From Acanthochromis polyacanthus (Eukaryota; Chordata; Actinopteri; Pomacentridae): a stretch of 64,000 nt of DNA. Made by a program: the position numbers and the translations under genes. Shown piece after piece: positions 55,201 through 64,000 of the stretch. Location of the stretch: assembly GCF_021347895.1 (NCBI RefSeq), contig NC_067124.1, positions 19,086,521-19,150,520 on the forward strand, read 5' to 3'. How positions within the stretch are numbered: the stretch's first letter is position 1; each line of letters begins with the position of its first letter. The notes beneath the pieces were generated by a model. It was not told the DNA's origin. It did not search any database and saw only the letters and a list, made by a program, of their open reading frames with translations.

Positions 55201-57271
55201 GGACTGTAACAGAGAAAGTGCACTGTCGAGATTGAAGAGACCGCTGAGAGCTAAGATAGGGAGAGAGAGAAGAGAGAGGTCAGTAAAGAGACAGGGGTAT
55301 AGAGTGTTCCTGAGGAATAGAGACAAAATAGATGGAGGCTGAGGGAGACAAGTTAGAGAGGTGGGGGAAGAAGGACAGCAGAGAGAAAGTGAGAGGGTGA
55401 AAATGAGAGATCAGAGTGTCTGCAGCCATCCTGATCCAGGACAAGGTGAAGACATAAAAGAAATGAATGGAAGTGGCAGCAAGACAGAAAGCTGGAGACC
55501 TGGGTGGAACATATGAACACCTAATGCAGCTCACAAAAAACAGTCATGTGATTAGGGTGCCTGTTTTGATTATTTATTCGTTTTGTTGGAAAAGGAAATT
55601 GGAAAAAATAAAGTCCAGTGCACTTGTGAAAGCCAAAGTGACATCTTTTCATTGTTTGTTTTGTCTGGTGAACAGCCCACATTCCATTTACATTCATAAG
55701 AAAATGGTGAAAATAAACATTTGTCTAGCACAAGCCAGTATTTTTTTATTGGCATTTTGATACATAATGATAATCAAAATGTTAATTAGTAATCTGCTGA
55801 TGGCAAAGATAAAATTACATTTCTCTCAAAGACGGTCTTCTTCTTTTCTATTGTCAGTTGCGTGGTAACGGTGCAGGAAGTAATGTGCTGTTAAATGAAT
55901 TCTACGTGTTTTCAGTAGCTCAGTTGATTTTTGTACAGAAAGCTGAAAGAACAGGAGGAATTTTTGTCAGTACAATGCAGAGTATTGGCTTTGTAAAAAA
56001 CTGGAACCTGTTTTTTTCCTGACCTTACACCAGAGGTTTGAGTTGCCTCACTTTCAGTGTGTAGAAAGACATTATTTTTTCAAAAGTCTTACACTTGATA
56101 CTGAAAAATATTGTCAGTGGATGTTATTTTGGGGTTTACAGAATCAACATGTTAAAGCTCACTCATGATAGAGTTGATGTGAGACGTGTTGATCAACAAA
56201 GTTTTGAGACTGCGCTTTGTAATGTGGCTACATCTAGAATAATAGGAACTCTTAGCAGAAGCAAACATTCGACATTACAAGCTTCGCAGGGCATTTATTG
56301 CTGCACCGATTTACTGAATTGCAGCCATCATATGAATAAAACCTTTCCCCCCCCAAAGTTATACTTTATCTTGAACCCTGACATGCCTATAATCTGAAAT
56401 CTCAACACAATGTAACAACAAGACTGGCAGTAAGAATAAAATAAAAAAGGACAGATGATAAAAATCCACAAAAGGGAAATGCTGTGAAAGTAAAAGGCAG
56501 AAGAAAAACAGAGACATGGTGCTATAGAGTGGAGGATAAAGCTAAAAAAGATGAAAAAGTCAAAGATGGGAAGATTGGAGCGGTAGATTAGGAGAAAGAA
56601 AGTAGGTGCAAAGTAAAAAATGCTGAATCAGTGTGAAAAAAGAACACGTGCTACAAAGTACTACAGTCTTAATCCAACAAAAGAGGTAAGCAAAGTGTTC
56701 TCTATATTTTCCCGCTTTCACTGACCCACATTTGTACACAAAGGACATACAGAAACACACCAAGTCACCTTCCCACCTCATCTATAACGTGTGGGGGTTA
56801 TTAAATGCTCTTAAATGTCTGCAACAGGCTTTAACCAAGAGAAGAATGAGCAAAATAACACTTGTGTTCCATAATGACTGGCAGTGCAGTCTTCTTAAAT
56901 CCAGAGCCACTGAAGCTGTTCCACTTGCAAATTCAATTATCGGATTGATTCATCCTTCCATTTTGATAACTGTCAGATTTTCTCGTGCCATACAATAAGA
57001 CAGAAGGGGGGGGGAAACAAAATAGTTGGGCAGCATACCCACCGAAACACGTCTCCTCTCCTTCTCCTCAGCCCCTCCTTCCCTGCCCCACCCCAAGCTA
57101 CTTTTCTCCATCCGAGTTCTTTCTGTCTTTCTCTGCATCCCTTCGTTTTCCCACTGCTCCCCTGCTATCGCTCATCCTGCTTCCTCTGCCTTAGTCTCCG
57201 TTCATCCTCTTCATCTGCCCGAGGGTGCCAGGCAAGATAGCATTCCCTTGTTTTCTGATTTTCTCCATACT

Positions 57272-57294
57272 CCCCCCCCCCCCCCCCCCCCCCC
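57272..57294. repeat. C23 homopolymer
   Basis: Twenty-three consecutive C residues, seen directly, inside a pyrimidine-rich tract. Confidence 0.9.
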
Positions 57295-57558
57295 ATTGCA
57301 TCCTTGCCTGCCATACAACTCACCCATCCTTTCTTCCTCTTCCTCTCTCCAGATAATTAAGATCTCTGATTTTACGGTTTTCTTTTTCATAATAGGCTCT
57401 GCAGACACTACAAGCAAGATGCCAAGTCTCTCGTACATGCGCACACAAACAGAACAGAAAACACACACAAATATGCTTCTTTTCATAGCCACATGAAGAT
57501 TAATGCATGCAGCAGACAGAAAAATCTTCAAACACACACAGTACATGCACATATTCAT

Positions 57559-57778
57559 ATACTGAGCAAGTTGCCCATTACTGTGCCTGTCAGCCAAGTG
57601 TACAATCAGTACTCCCCCTCCACAGCATGCACACATGTGATGGAAGGCAAAAGAGGAAGAGGTGAGGACAGGCTAAAGAAGAGAGTTTGGAGGGAGAAGA
57701 GGCAGGATGCTTGGTAGGGAAGAAGTGTTAGTGATGGTGGTGGGGCTTGAGGACAGCGGGTGAGGGAATGGGGGGGAA
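57559..57778 (-). repeat. inverted duplication, right copy
   Basis: This is the reverse-complement partner of 46705-46906, about 10.65 kb away. The core 57559-57656 is about 96% identical over 98 bp and includes the exact inverse of ttgtacacttggctgacagg. The copy contains about 20 extra bases in its outer part. Confidence 0.8.
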
Positions 57779-60700
57779 ACAGAGAGATGACAAGGAAAAT
57801 GTCAGGATATTTATGTATTTTAGCTTGTGCGTATTTTCAGCGGTGCCAGCGTGTGAGGTGACTTACAGCAGGGTGCAGAATGAAAGCTACTGAGGAGAGC
57901 TCGTCGCAGTGTGTTCTGTACATCTCAGACTTGTCTGGCTCCGCGTGGTCCCCTTGCTGCTCCAGCTCCCCGCAGACTGACACCCAACTGCTACAGGGAC
58001 TCAGCCATGTACTACTGCAGCAACGGAGCTCGTACGACAGCCAGAAGCACAGCCCGCGCAAATTATACACGGCAGTAGTGTCTCACCATTTGCACTCAGT
58101 TTGTTTCTTATTGCATCTGTTTCCCTGAATTCCCTCCACTGCAGTACACTACTTCACAGCTACTTCTTCTCTTACAATCACCTGCAGTGATTAAGAAATT
58201 AAAACGGGTATTCTCATGATGATCATCAAACTTCCCTGAAAATCTTTTAGTTCCTTATACAATGTTTGCCCTGGATTTTATTCGCTCAACGGTGAACTGC
58301 ACTTTGCAGCTTTGGAGGATTCTGCAAATTAACTAGCATCAAATCTGCTTCAAACTATATCAACAAAGGTAATGTAGGACAGGTATTTAAATGTAGCAAT
58401 TAAATAAATGTTCCCTGCTGTTTCTAAACAGTGTAACAAGTTTAAATTATTTTAAAAAGGTGAACGTTTGTGAAAATGTTAACACTGCACCCATTTACTA
58501 GCTGTGCATTGGTAAATCAATTTATAGCCGGAGTAACTGGAAACAGTCTGGCCCTGCTGTGGTCCCTCTGCTCCTGATTGACAAGGAAAAGGCTCCCTTG
58601 TGGCTAAACAAACATAAAGCTGCTAATAAGGACAGCTGTGCAGGGTGCCCTCTGAAAATAGCAATAATTACAGTAATGACAAGAACAGAATTTGCTGGCA
58701 CTATTGCTGTCATCCAAATGTAATGTCACATCTCAATAAATCATTAAAAGCAACATCAGAGAGCACTTAATCAAAAATGACCCGTTTTTAGATAAAGTAC
58801 ATAAACCATTAATAGTCACAACCCATTCACAAAAGCACCAAGTCAAACAACCAACAATAAAATGACATGTTCAGTTACAAAAATGTCGGATTATAAAGCT
58901 TGATCATCTCAAATTGCCCTAAGAGAAGGGGACTTTGGTGCAGTTTGCAGTTCTTTCCTTTTAAACTCTCCATGCAAGATAATATATTTTGTAGATGTGT
59001 ATTTGGAGTTCAGTATTTTTTGGACTTTGTAATTAAGCGTAATATATATTTTTTAAAAAGTCGCAGACTTGAAGCTTCAGCTGTAAAGCTTCATAGATGA
59101 ATATCGTGAGATGATTGTTTTCCTGTTACTGGTAAGGAATTTAATTTTCTTTGTAATACAAGGAGCACTGATGAGTATAACACAATCTAACAAACAAGGT
59201 TCACCTGTTCAGGTAATGATAGGACAATGGGACAGTACAGTGTGTCCCCTGTGTATTTTATCATAGTGGATTATAGCATGTACTTACTATTGGGAGCCTA
59301 TTCTGAAACAATGAATCCTGTTTTGTAAGTTGATCATCTATTTATTTGGATATTTTTATTTCAGAAAACCAGCTACTGGATATCCAAAATGTAGTGGAAT
59401 AAAAAGTTTAATAGTTCTCTTTGAAATGCAGTGAAAGTATAAAGTTAAATTCATTTTAAAATACTCAAGTAGAGTGCAAGCACTTCACGTTTATACCCGA
59501 GCACAGTCCTTGAGCAAATATACTTTTTCACCGCTGCTCTTCTGCCTTTCTGTCTCTATCCTGTTCTGTCTCTTTCTGCAGACAATCTCTTCTCTCTGTA
59601 TTCAATTTTGTTCTTTTATTCCCTCATCATTTTGAGCACATTCCCTCTGCTTCCCCCCTCCCTCTTTTCCATTTTCCTTACTTCTATCACAGCTTTCCAT
59701 TGCCTTCCTCCCTCCCCCTCTTCTCCTCAACACAGTATAGATACCATAATCTTCTCTTTCTAATGCTGTCAATATCTCTCAATAACACTGAAAGCGCACC
59801 GGTTTCATTCCATTATTGATGAAGGCATGGCCTCGGTTAGGATCTTATTCGTCATCATAGCAATCTGCTTCTTGGTAATAGCCAATCAGATGGCTCCTGT
59901 GAAATGCAGCACTCCCATGATAGGTTCCCCATTGTTTTGATTGACTGCACCTGAGGGCCCGCCACTTGTGCTGGGCTCGATCAATACTCCATCACACTCA
60001 CAAGGTAAGCGCATGCTCATACATACTGTGGAATAAACACACAGGTACGGACACCACACACACACTTTGGGGAAGAGTAAATTGAGAAAGAGACCATTGG
60101 TGTGGGAAGCAAACGGAATATAGTAGTAGGATAACAGCCAGCAAATGCAGCACTGCGAGGCACAATGCACAGCTGTGCAACAGCAGCATCCCTTTGTGTT
60201 TTCACAGTGTGGTCAAAACAATCAGCTGTTGCATAACCATTGCACTCATACACCCAAATTTGACAACAGCATGGAACTTTGAACTTGGTGCAGTAATTAA
60301 TTTATTGGGAACTTAACTGTAACGCACTGTGTTGAACTACAATGATTTATTGTAAATGATGAGAAGGAAAATTACTCCCACTGTGTGCCTGTTAATATAT
60401 ATAATGTGTCGCACATACAGATAGCCTTGCCTCTGCTCACTTTGACCTGCGGTAACCATAATGAAAGCAGCACAGCCATCTCCATAGTTCAGTGCATGCT
60501 ATTAGTATTACAAGCATGGTGACGGAAACCTTTGTCCCCCCTATGAATGACAGACGCAGTAACTTAGAGAAGAAGAAAGTGAAGGTCAGTAACTACACAG
60601 AGAACAGAGGAAACAAAAAAGTGAAGTGTGGTTGGTTTATAAGATGTGAAAGGATTCAAAGAGTTATGCTGCAGATTTTTTATGTACTTGAAACACCTTA

Positions 60701-61871
60701 AAACCAAGCTAGTGTTGGAAAAGTGACTGGAGAAAAAACATACATTTAAGATCCTAAAGTAAAAATAGCAATATGAAATAAGGATGGAAAGTAATGGCAT
60801 GTTATTTTGAGAAAGTGACTGACAAACCGCTTGATCTTTGTTTTTAATATACACACAAGTGTATACACAAAGACATAATGACAGCTTAGTTCCACCCCCA
60901 CATGCACTTGTCAGAGTCTACGTTCAGCCTCCTACTACAACCAGCACCCCTTGTTTATAGCTGTAAGGGTTAATTGAAGGTCCTGAACTAACTGTTCCAG
61001 CTGTCCGTCAGATCGTCTATAGCTCAGTCTGGTAAAGCAGACACTGGAAACATTCTCAGGTCAACAGCGTCTACCACCATTGTCCCATCACCAACACCAC
61101 CCCTCCCTCAACCTTCCTGCTTGTCTGTCACACTCCTCTCTTCTGTCTTCATCCCTCCCTTCATCTCTCCATCCTTTCACACTGCCTTGTCATGTTGTCA
61201 GTCAGAGCAAGGATTTGTCACTCCTGGAGAAGGTTGCTTAGCACCGCTGGAGCTCAGCTGAGCTCTCTTTGTGTTCTTTTTTTTTGGTGTTTGTGCGTCT
61301 GCTTGAAGGTGGGGGTTGAGGTTAGGTTATAGAAAGGATGTAAATGTGTACAGACGTGGAGTGTTTGTAGTTTCTTATTGCGTATGTTCAAGGCGGTTGT
61401 CTTGGCACTTATGTTTTTGTGTTTCTTATATGTGACCATAGTCTCTGTGTTTGCAGTTACTTAATTATGAACACGTGTGTGCATGCATATGTGCAGTGTA
61501 GGTATGTATGTGCTGGATTTATATGAGATTTACTTTGAACTGCCTTTGGAGATCTCTTCATGGCTGAATCCTGTCACTTCTAAACAGCAGACTTTACACA
61601 TCAGACAGTAATAGAGTTGTGTGTACTGTATTATATTATTAGACAAACTGTATGCATAGGACCAGGCTGTCTCTGTGATATGACAGTGAACATCTTTATA
61701 GCAGAGTGTGAAAGCGTGTTGTATGTGTTGTAAAGTTATAGGGGCTCCCACTTAATGCAAATATGACTGCGCAAACTGAAGATGTGCCCCATGATGACAA
61801 TTCAGGGAGACATCTTGTGCCAGGAGATGGTTTGTGTGAAGTAATATGCAGTGTGTCCTCCACTCCTGCAG

Positions 61872-62033
61872 GTGGTGGTACAGGAAGCCAGCAGACCATT
61901 CTCCATGAGGAGCAGTAGAAGATGCCGGCTCTGCCAGCACTGCTGCTGTCAATACACTTCCTCTCCTTCCTGCTAGTTATCATGCCGCCACGGTCCCTAA
62001 GTCAGGCCCCCTTGCTCTCCTCGGTCCGCATGG
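61872..62033 (+). CDS. grik5: grik5 first coding exon: 5'UTR end, start codon and signal peptide
   Basis: The acceptor tcctccactcctgcag ends at 61871. The coding part is 61922-62033, 37 codons plus one base. The start ATG at 61922 opens a hydrophobic leader (MPALPALLLSIHFLSFLLVI), as expected for the signal peptide of an ionotropic glutamate receptor; cleavage is likely near residue 28. The exon ends SSVRM-G with a strong donor (atgg|gtgagta), phase 1. Mammalian GluK5 shows the same order, a short leader then S-L-R-M followed by AAILDD, and this fixes the family together with the next exon. GluK5 is the high-affinity KA2 kainate receptor subunit. It needs GluK1-3 partners to form cation channels at synaptic membranes. 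A second in-frame ATG (codon 21) is less suitable because it would remove most of the leader. Confidence 0.88.
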
Positions 62034-62708
62034 GTGAGTAGCCAGCCGTCCTGCCTTTTCCACTTTCCTTGAGTCAAAAAGTTTCTTGACATAGTTGTCA
62101 TTCTTTGATTTCATTTTTGTTCCTCAAAGTGAGGCTTGTCACCCTAAATATTACAAGAGGAGAAAGATTTACAGCATCCCTGCTCATAATCATTAATATG
62201 TCAATGAAAACCTGTTTGAAAACTGTGACAACATGTAAAACACACTGCTCTGACAAGATGAGACCAATCCTCTGTGGCTCACCTTTGTATAAATGTTTGC
62301 AGTGGTGAACCATCTCCTGACTGTGGCTTCATATTTAATAGGCAAAGGAGTTTCACCAGTGTTGTCATGTAGCCCTCAGCAAAAAGCAAATAAGAATATT
62401 TCTCAAATTGTCAAGTAACTACTTTAATTACTGATGTCTTGTATTTTTGACAAGATCTCTTGGTAAGTTGGTGGTTGTATATCTCTCTATCTGTCAGCTC
62501 AACTTGTCTTCCTCATATGCATTTCCACATGTGTAGAAGCATGGATAACATTGCTAACCAGTTTTCTTGGCTTCTCCTCGATTCCTTGTCACGCTTTTTG
62601 CTTTCTCCTCACCCGTACTTCCACTCTCTCTCCTCCACCACCTTCATTTTTTGTCCCATCTCTCCCCTAACCCCCCCCCATCTCTCTTGTTTTTCTTTGC
62701 CTCTTTAG
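62034..62708 (+). other. grik5: grik5 intron between the first two coding exons (675 bp)
   Basis: It starts gtgagtag and ends tttgcctctttag after a pyrimidine-rich stretch. Phase 1 joins G|CG to give Ala. No other gene was seen inside. Confidence 0.9.
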
Positions 62709-62873
62709 CGGCAATCTTGGATGACCAGTCTGTGTGTGGGCGTGGGGAGCGGCTGGCCCTGGCCCTGGCCAGAGAAAACATCAACAGCGTGATGGAGGGT
62801 CCAGCCCGAGCGAGAGTGGAGGTGGACATATATGAGCTGCAGAAAGACTCCCAGTACGACACTACTGACACCA
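62709..62873 (+). CDS. grik5: grik5 second coding exon: start of the amino-terminal domain
   Basis: This 165-bp exon encodes AAILDDQSVCGRGERLALAL, then ARENINSVMEGPARARVEVD and IYELQKDSQYDTTDT. It is the first strand-helix-strand unit of the bilobed LIVBP-like amino-terminal domain. It is closer to mammalian GluK5 (AAILDDQTVCGRGERLALAL, REQIN, VEVDIFELQRDSQYETTDT) than to GluK4, which has [20 protein letters not shown]; this comparison is from memory of the families. The Cys at the conserved position that pairs in the ATD is present. The exon ends acc a|gtgagtg, so the next codon should be the Met of the MCQILPKG block. That exon lies beyond the window, and the CDS is partial (92 codons plus one base here). 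Confidence 0.93.
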
Positions 62874-64000
62874 GTGAGTGGAACCCATGCACTCCGAAGA
62901 CAACCAGTGGTGTAGATTTGCACAACCCATCTGAGAGAATGATAAAGGCCAGCAGAAACAATTCCAGCGGGACAGAGAGACCAATATTGAGGAGAAAAGA
63001 ATCATAGTACATACACGTAGTGCTGCAGGTTTTTATTTCAAAGCACTTTAGAAAGGTGCTGATATATATTTGTTTTTCAAAAGATAATGCAATTTTCTAA
63101 AAAGCTGCATTGTTTTGAGCAACAGCCTCAACTGATGGCTACAGTGATAAAACACTACCAGCTTCATCCAATTAGATGCCGGTAAGGACTTTTCTTGATT
63201 AGTTTACATGCCATTGGAGACCAGTAATGGGCCACTAAGACTGGCTCATTAAAAACAGTGAACCTGTGCCCTCCAGTAACAGCTGACACTGTTTGCTGTG
63301 AGGGCCACTACAAAAACAAATCATCAAATACTAATACACATCGACAGTGCAGGCCATCGGAAAGCAGCACCATACCACCGAGATTACCCCATGAAATATG
63401 TATTGATATACAGAGCTGAAATGCAATGTTTGGAGTCTGAAAAGACAGAAGAAGTACTGCAGAATCCAGCCACTGAGAAGACAGAGACTCCCTGCTCCTA
63501 CTCTAATAGGTCACTGACCCTGCCACGAGCTACTGGCAAAATGTCTGTGTGTGCCCGAGAAAGGGTTGTGTGCATATGTGCATGTTTGAGTTGTAGGGGT
63601 GTGTGTGTCTGTGTGTGTCCTTGACCGATGGGCAGGAGACTCTGACAGGCTTGTTTGCTCACAGCGTTTTTTGGTCTCTGGATCAGAGAGCTCATCATCT
63701 TACAGCTACAGCTGACTGAGGCACGCTTGCACACACACAAATGCACACAGTCACCCACTCAGGCATTCACACATGCATGCACACACACAAATGCACACAG
63801 TCACCCACTCAGGCATTCACACATGCATGCACACACACATACACAGTCATTTTGCAACACAAATGCACAATGGGACCATATACACACATTCACAGACAGT
63901 GGCAGATACTGTGGAGGACTAATTTAAACGAATTTAAATACCGGCCAAACATACCAGAAAGTGAGGAGCTTCTTTGCTGTCAGAATAGCACTGTCAAGCC
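62874..64000 (+). other. grik5: grik5 intron after the second coding exon (5' part)
   Basis: It begins with the donor gtgagtgg. No further grik5 exon (MCQILPKG...) was found up to the window end, so the intron is longer than 1.1 kb. It contains a CA-rich stretch and a perfect 50-bp tandem duplication. Confidence 0.85.
63731..63830. repeat. perfect tandem duplication of 50 bp
   Basis: The unit acacacacaaatgcacacag...acatgcatgc at 63731-63780 is repeated without change at 63781-63830. A further partial ACACACACA follows. Seen directly. Confidence 0.97.

Larger units (their letters stand above)
51650..61871. other. non-coding stretch upstream of the grik5 coding exons
   Basis: No coding exon was recognised. 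Contents: (GA)n at 53514-53535 and 55170-55197, the right copy of the inverted duplication (57559-57778) and a C23 tract (57272-57294). Pyrimidine-rich stretches lie at 57050-57360 and 59525-59760. Unique segments at 58540-58720 and 59780-60000 look like conserved non-coding DNA by composition only. Confidence 0.5.

Noticed and set aside
61238..61258. cttagcaccgctggagctcag as a possible REST/RE1 silencer for a neuronal gene
   Set aside because: The left half matches (TTAGCACC) but the right half (GGACAGCGCC) is poor and one base out of register, so it is too weak to call.

Overview
This window comes from a vertebrate nuclear genome, almost certainly a ray-finned (teleost) fish. It has no operons, long introns, long (TG)n/(CA)n arrays, several families of Tc1-like transposons with IR/DR ends, hAT elements and LINE tails with YADD reverse-transcriptase remnants. 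The only host protein-coding gene I can support is the 5' end of a kainate receptor subunit gene on the + strand, best matching grik5 (KA2/GluK5). The signal-peptide exon ends at 62033 and the next coding exon is 62709-62873. Their phase-1 junction gives the GluK5 N-terminus (AAILDDQSVCGRGERLALAL...).

Layout. Positions 1-3600 hold up to three exon-like, apparently non-coding segments with good splice signals (1-129, 403-569, 3118-3246). They could be 5'UTR exons of grik5, which would give it about 60 kb of 5' non-coding introns, but the sequence alone cannot link them. Positions 3600-61870 contain no recognisable host coding exon. This long non-coding stretch holds microsatellites, a few candidate regulatory segments (notably two perfect CArG boxes at 43161-43249) and transposable elements.

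Mobile DNA. Three transposons are nested inside one another at 11423-16423. The outer hAT-type element has 15-bp TIRs and an 8-bp TSD (11423-16423). Inside it is a second element flanked by a 12-bp direct repeat (12841-16103). Inside that is a Tc1-like element with an apparently intact 344-aa DD34E transposase (14109-15743). A second, truncated copy of the same Tc1 family (36166-37322) sits in a decayed BED-finger hAT (GTF2IRD2-like) transposase pseudogene. Its broken end abuts a tandem repeat, one copy of which is interrupted by a 525-bp MITE with an 8-bp TSD. Other pieces are a 530-bp snap-back MITE (33273-33802), decayed Tc1 relatives at 22620-23905 and 44515-45438, and a Tc1 deletion derivative that keeps only the transposase DNA-binding domain (50129-50743). 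There are also two LINE 3' fragments (9294-9790, 28920-29400) and two LTR-like segments (38424-38816, 50937-51649).

No operon, CRISPR, phage or complete novel gene system is visible. The points most worth checking are the nested stack, an inverted duplicated segment at 46705-46906 / 57559-57778 with a 98-bp core about 96% identical, the CArG pair, and possible alternative 5' exons of grik5.
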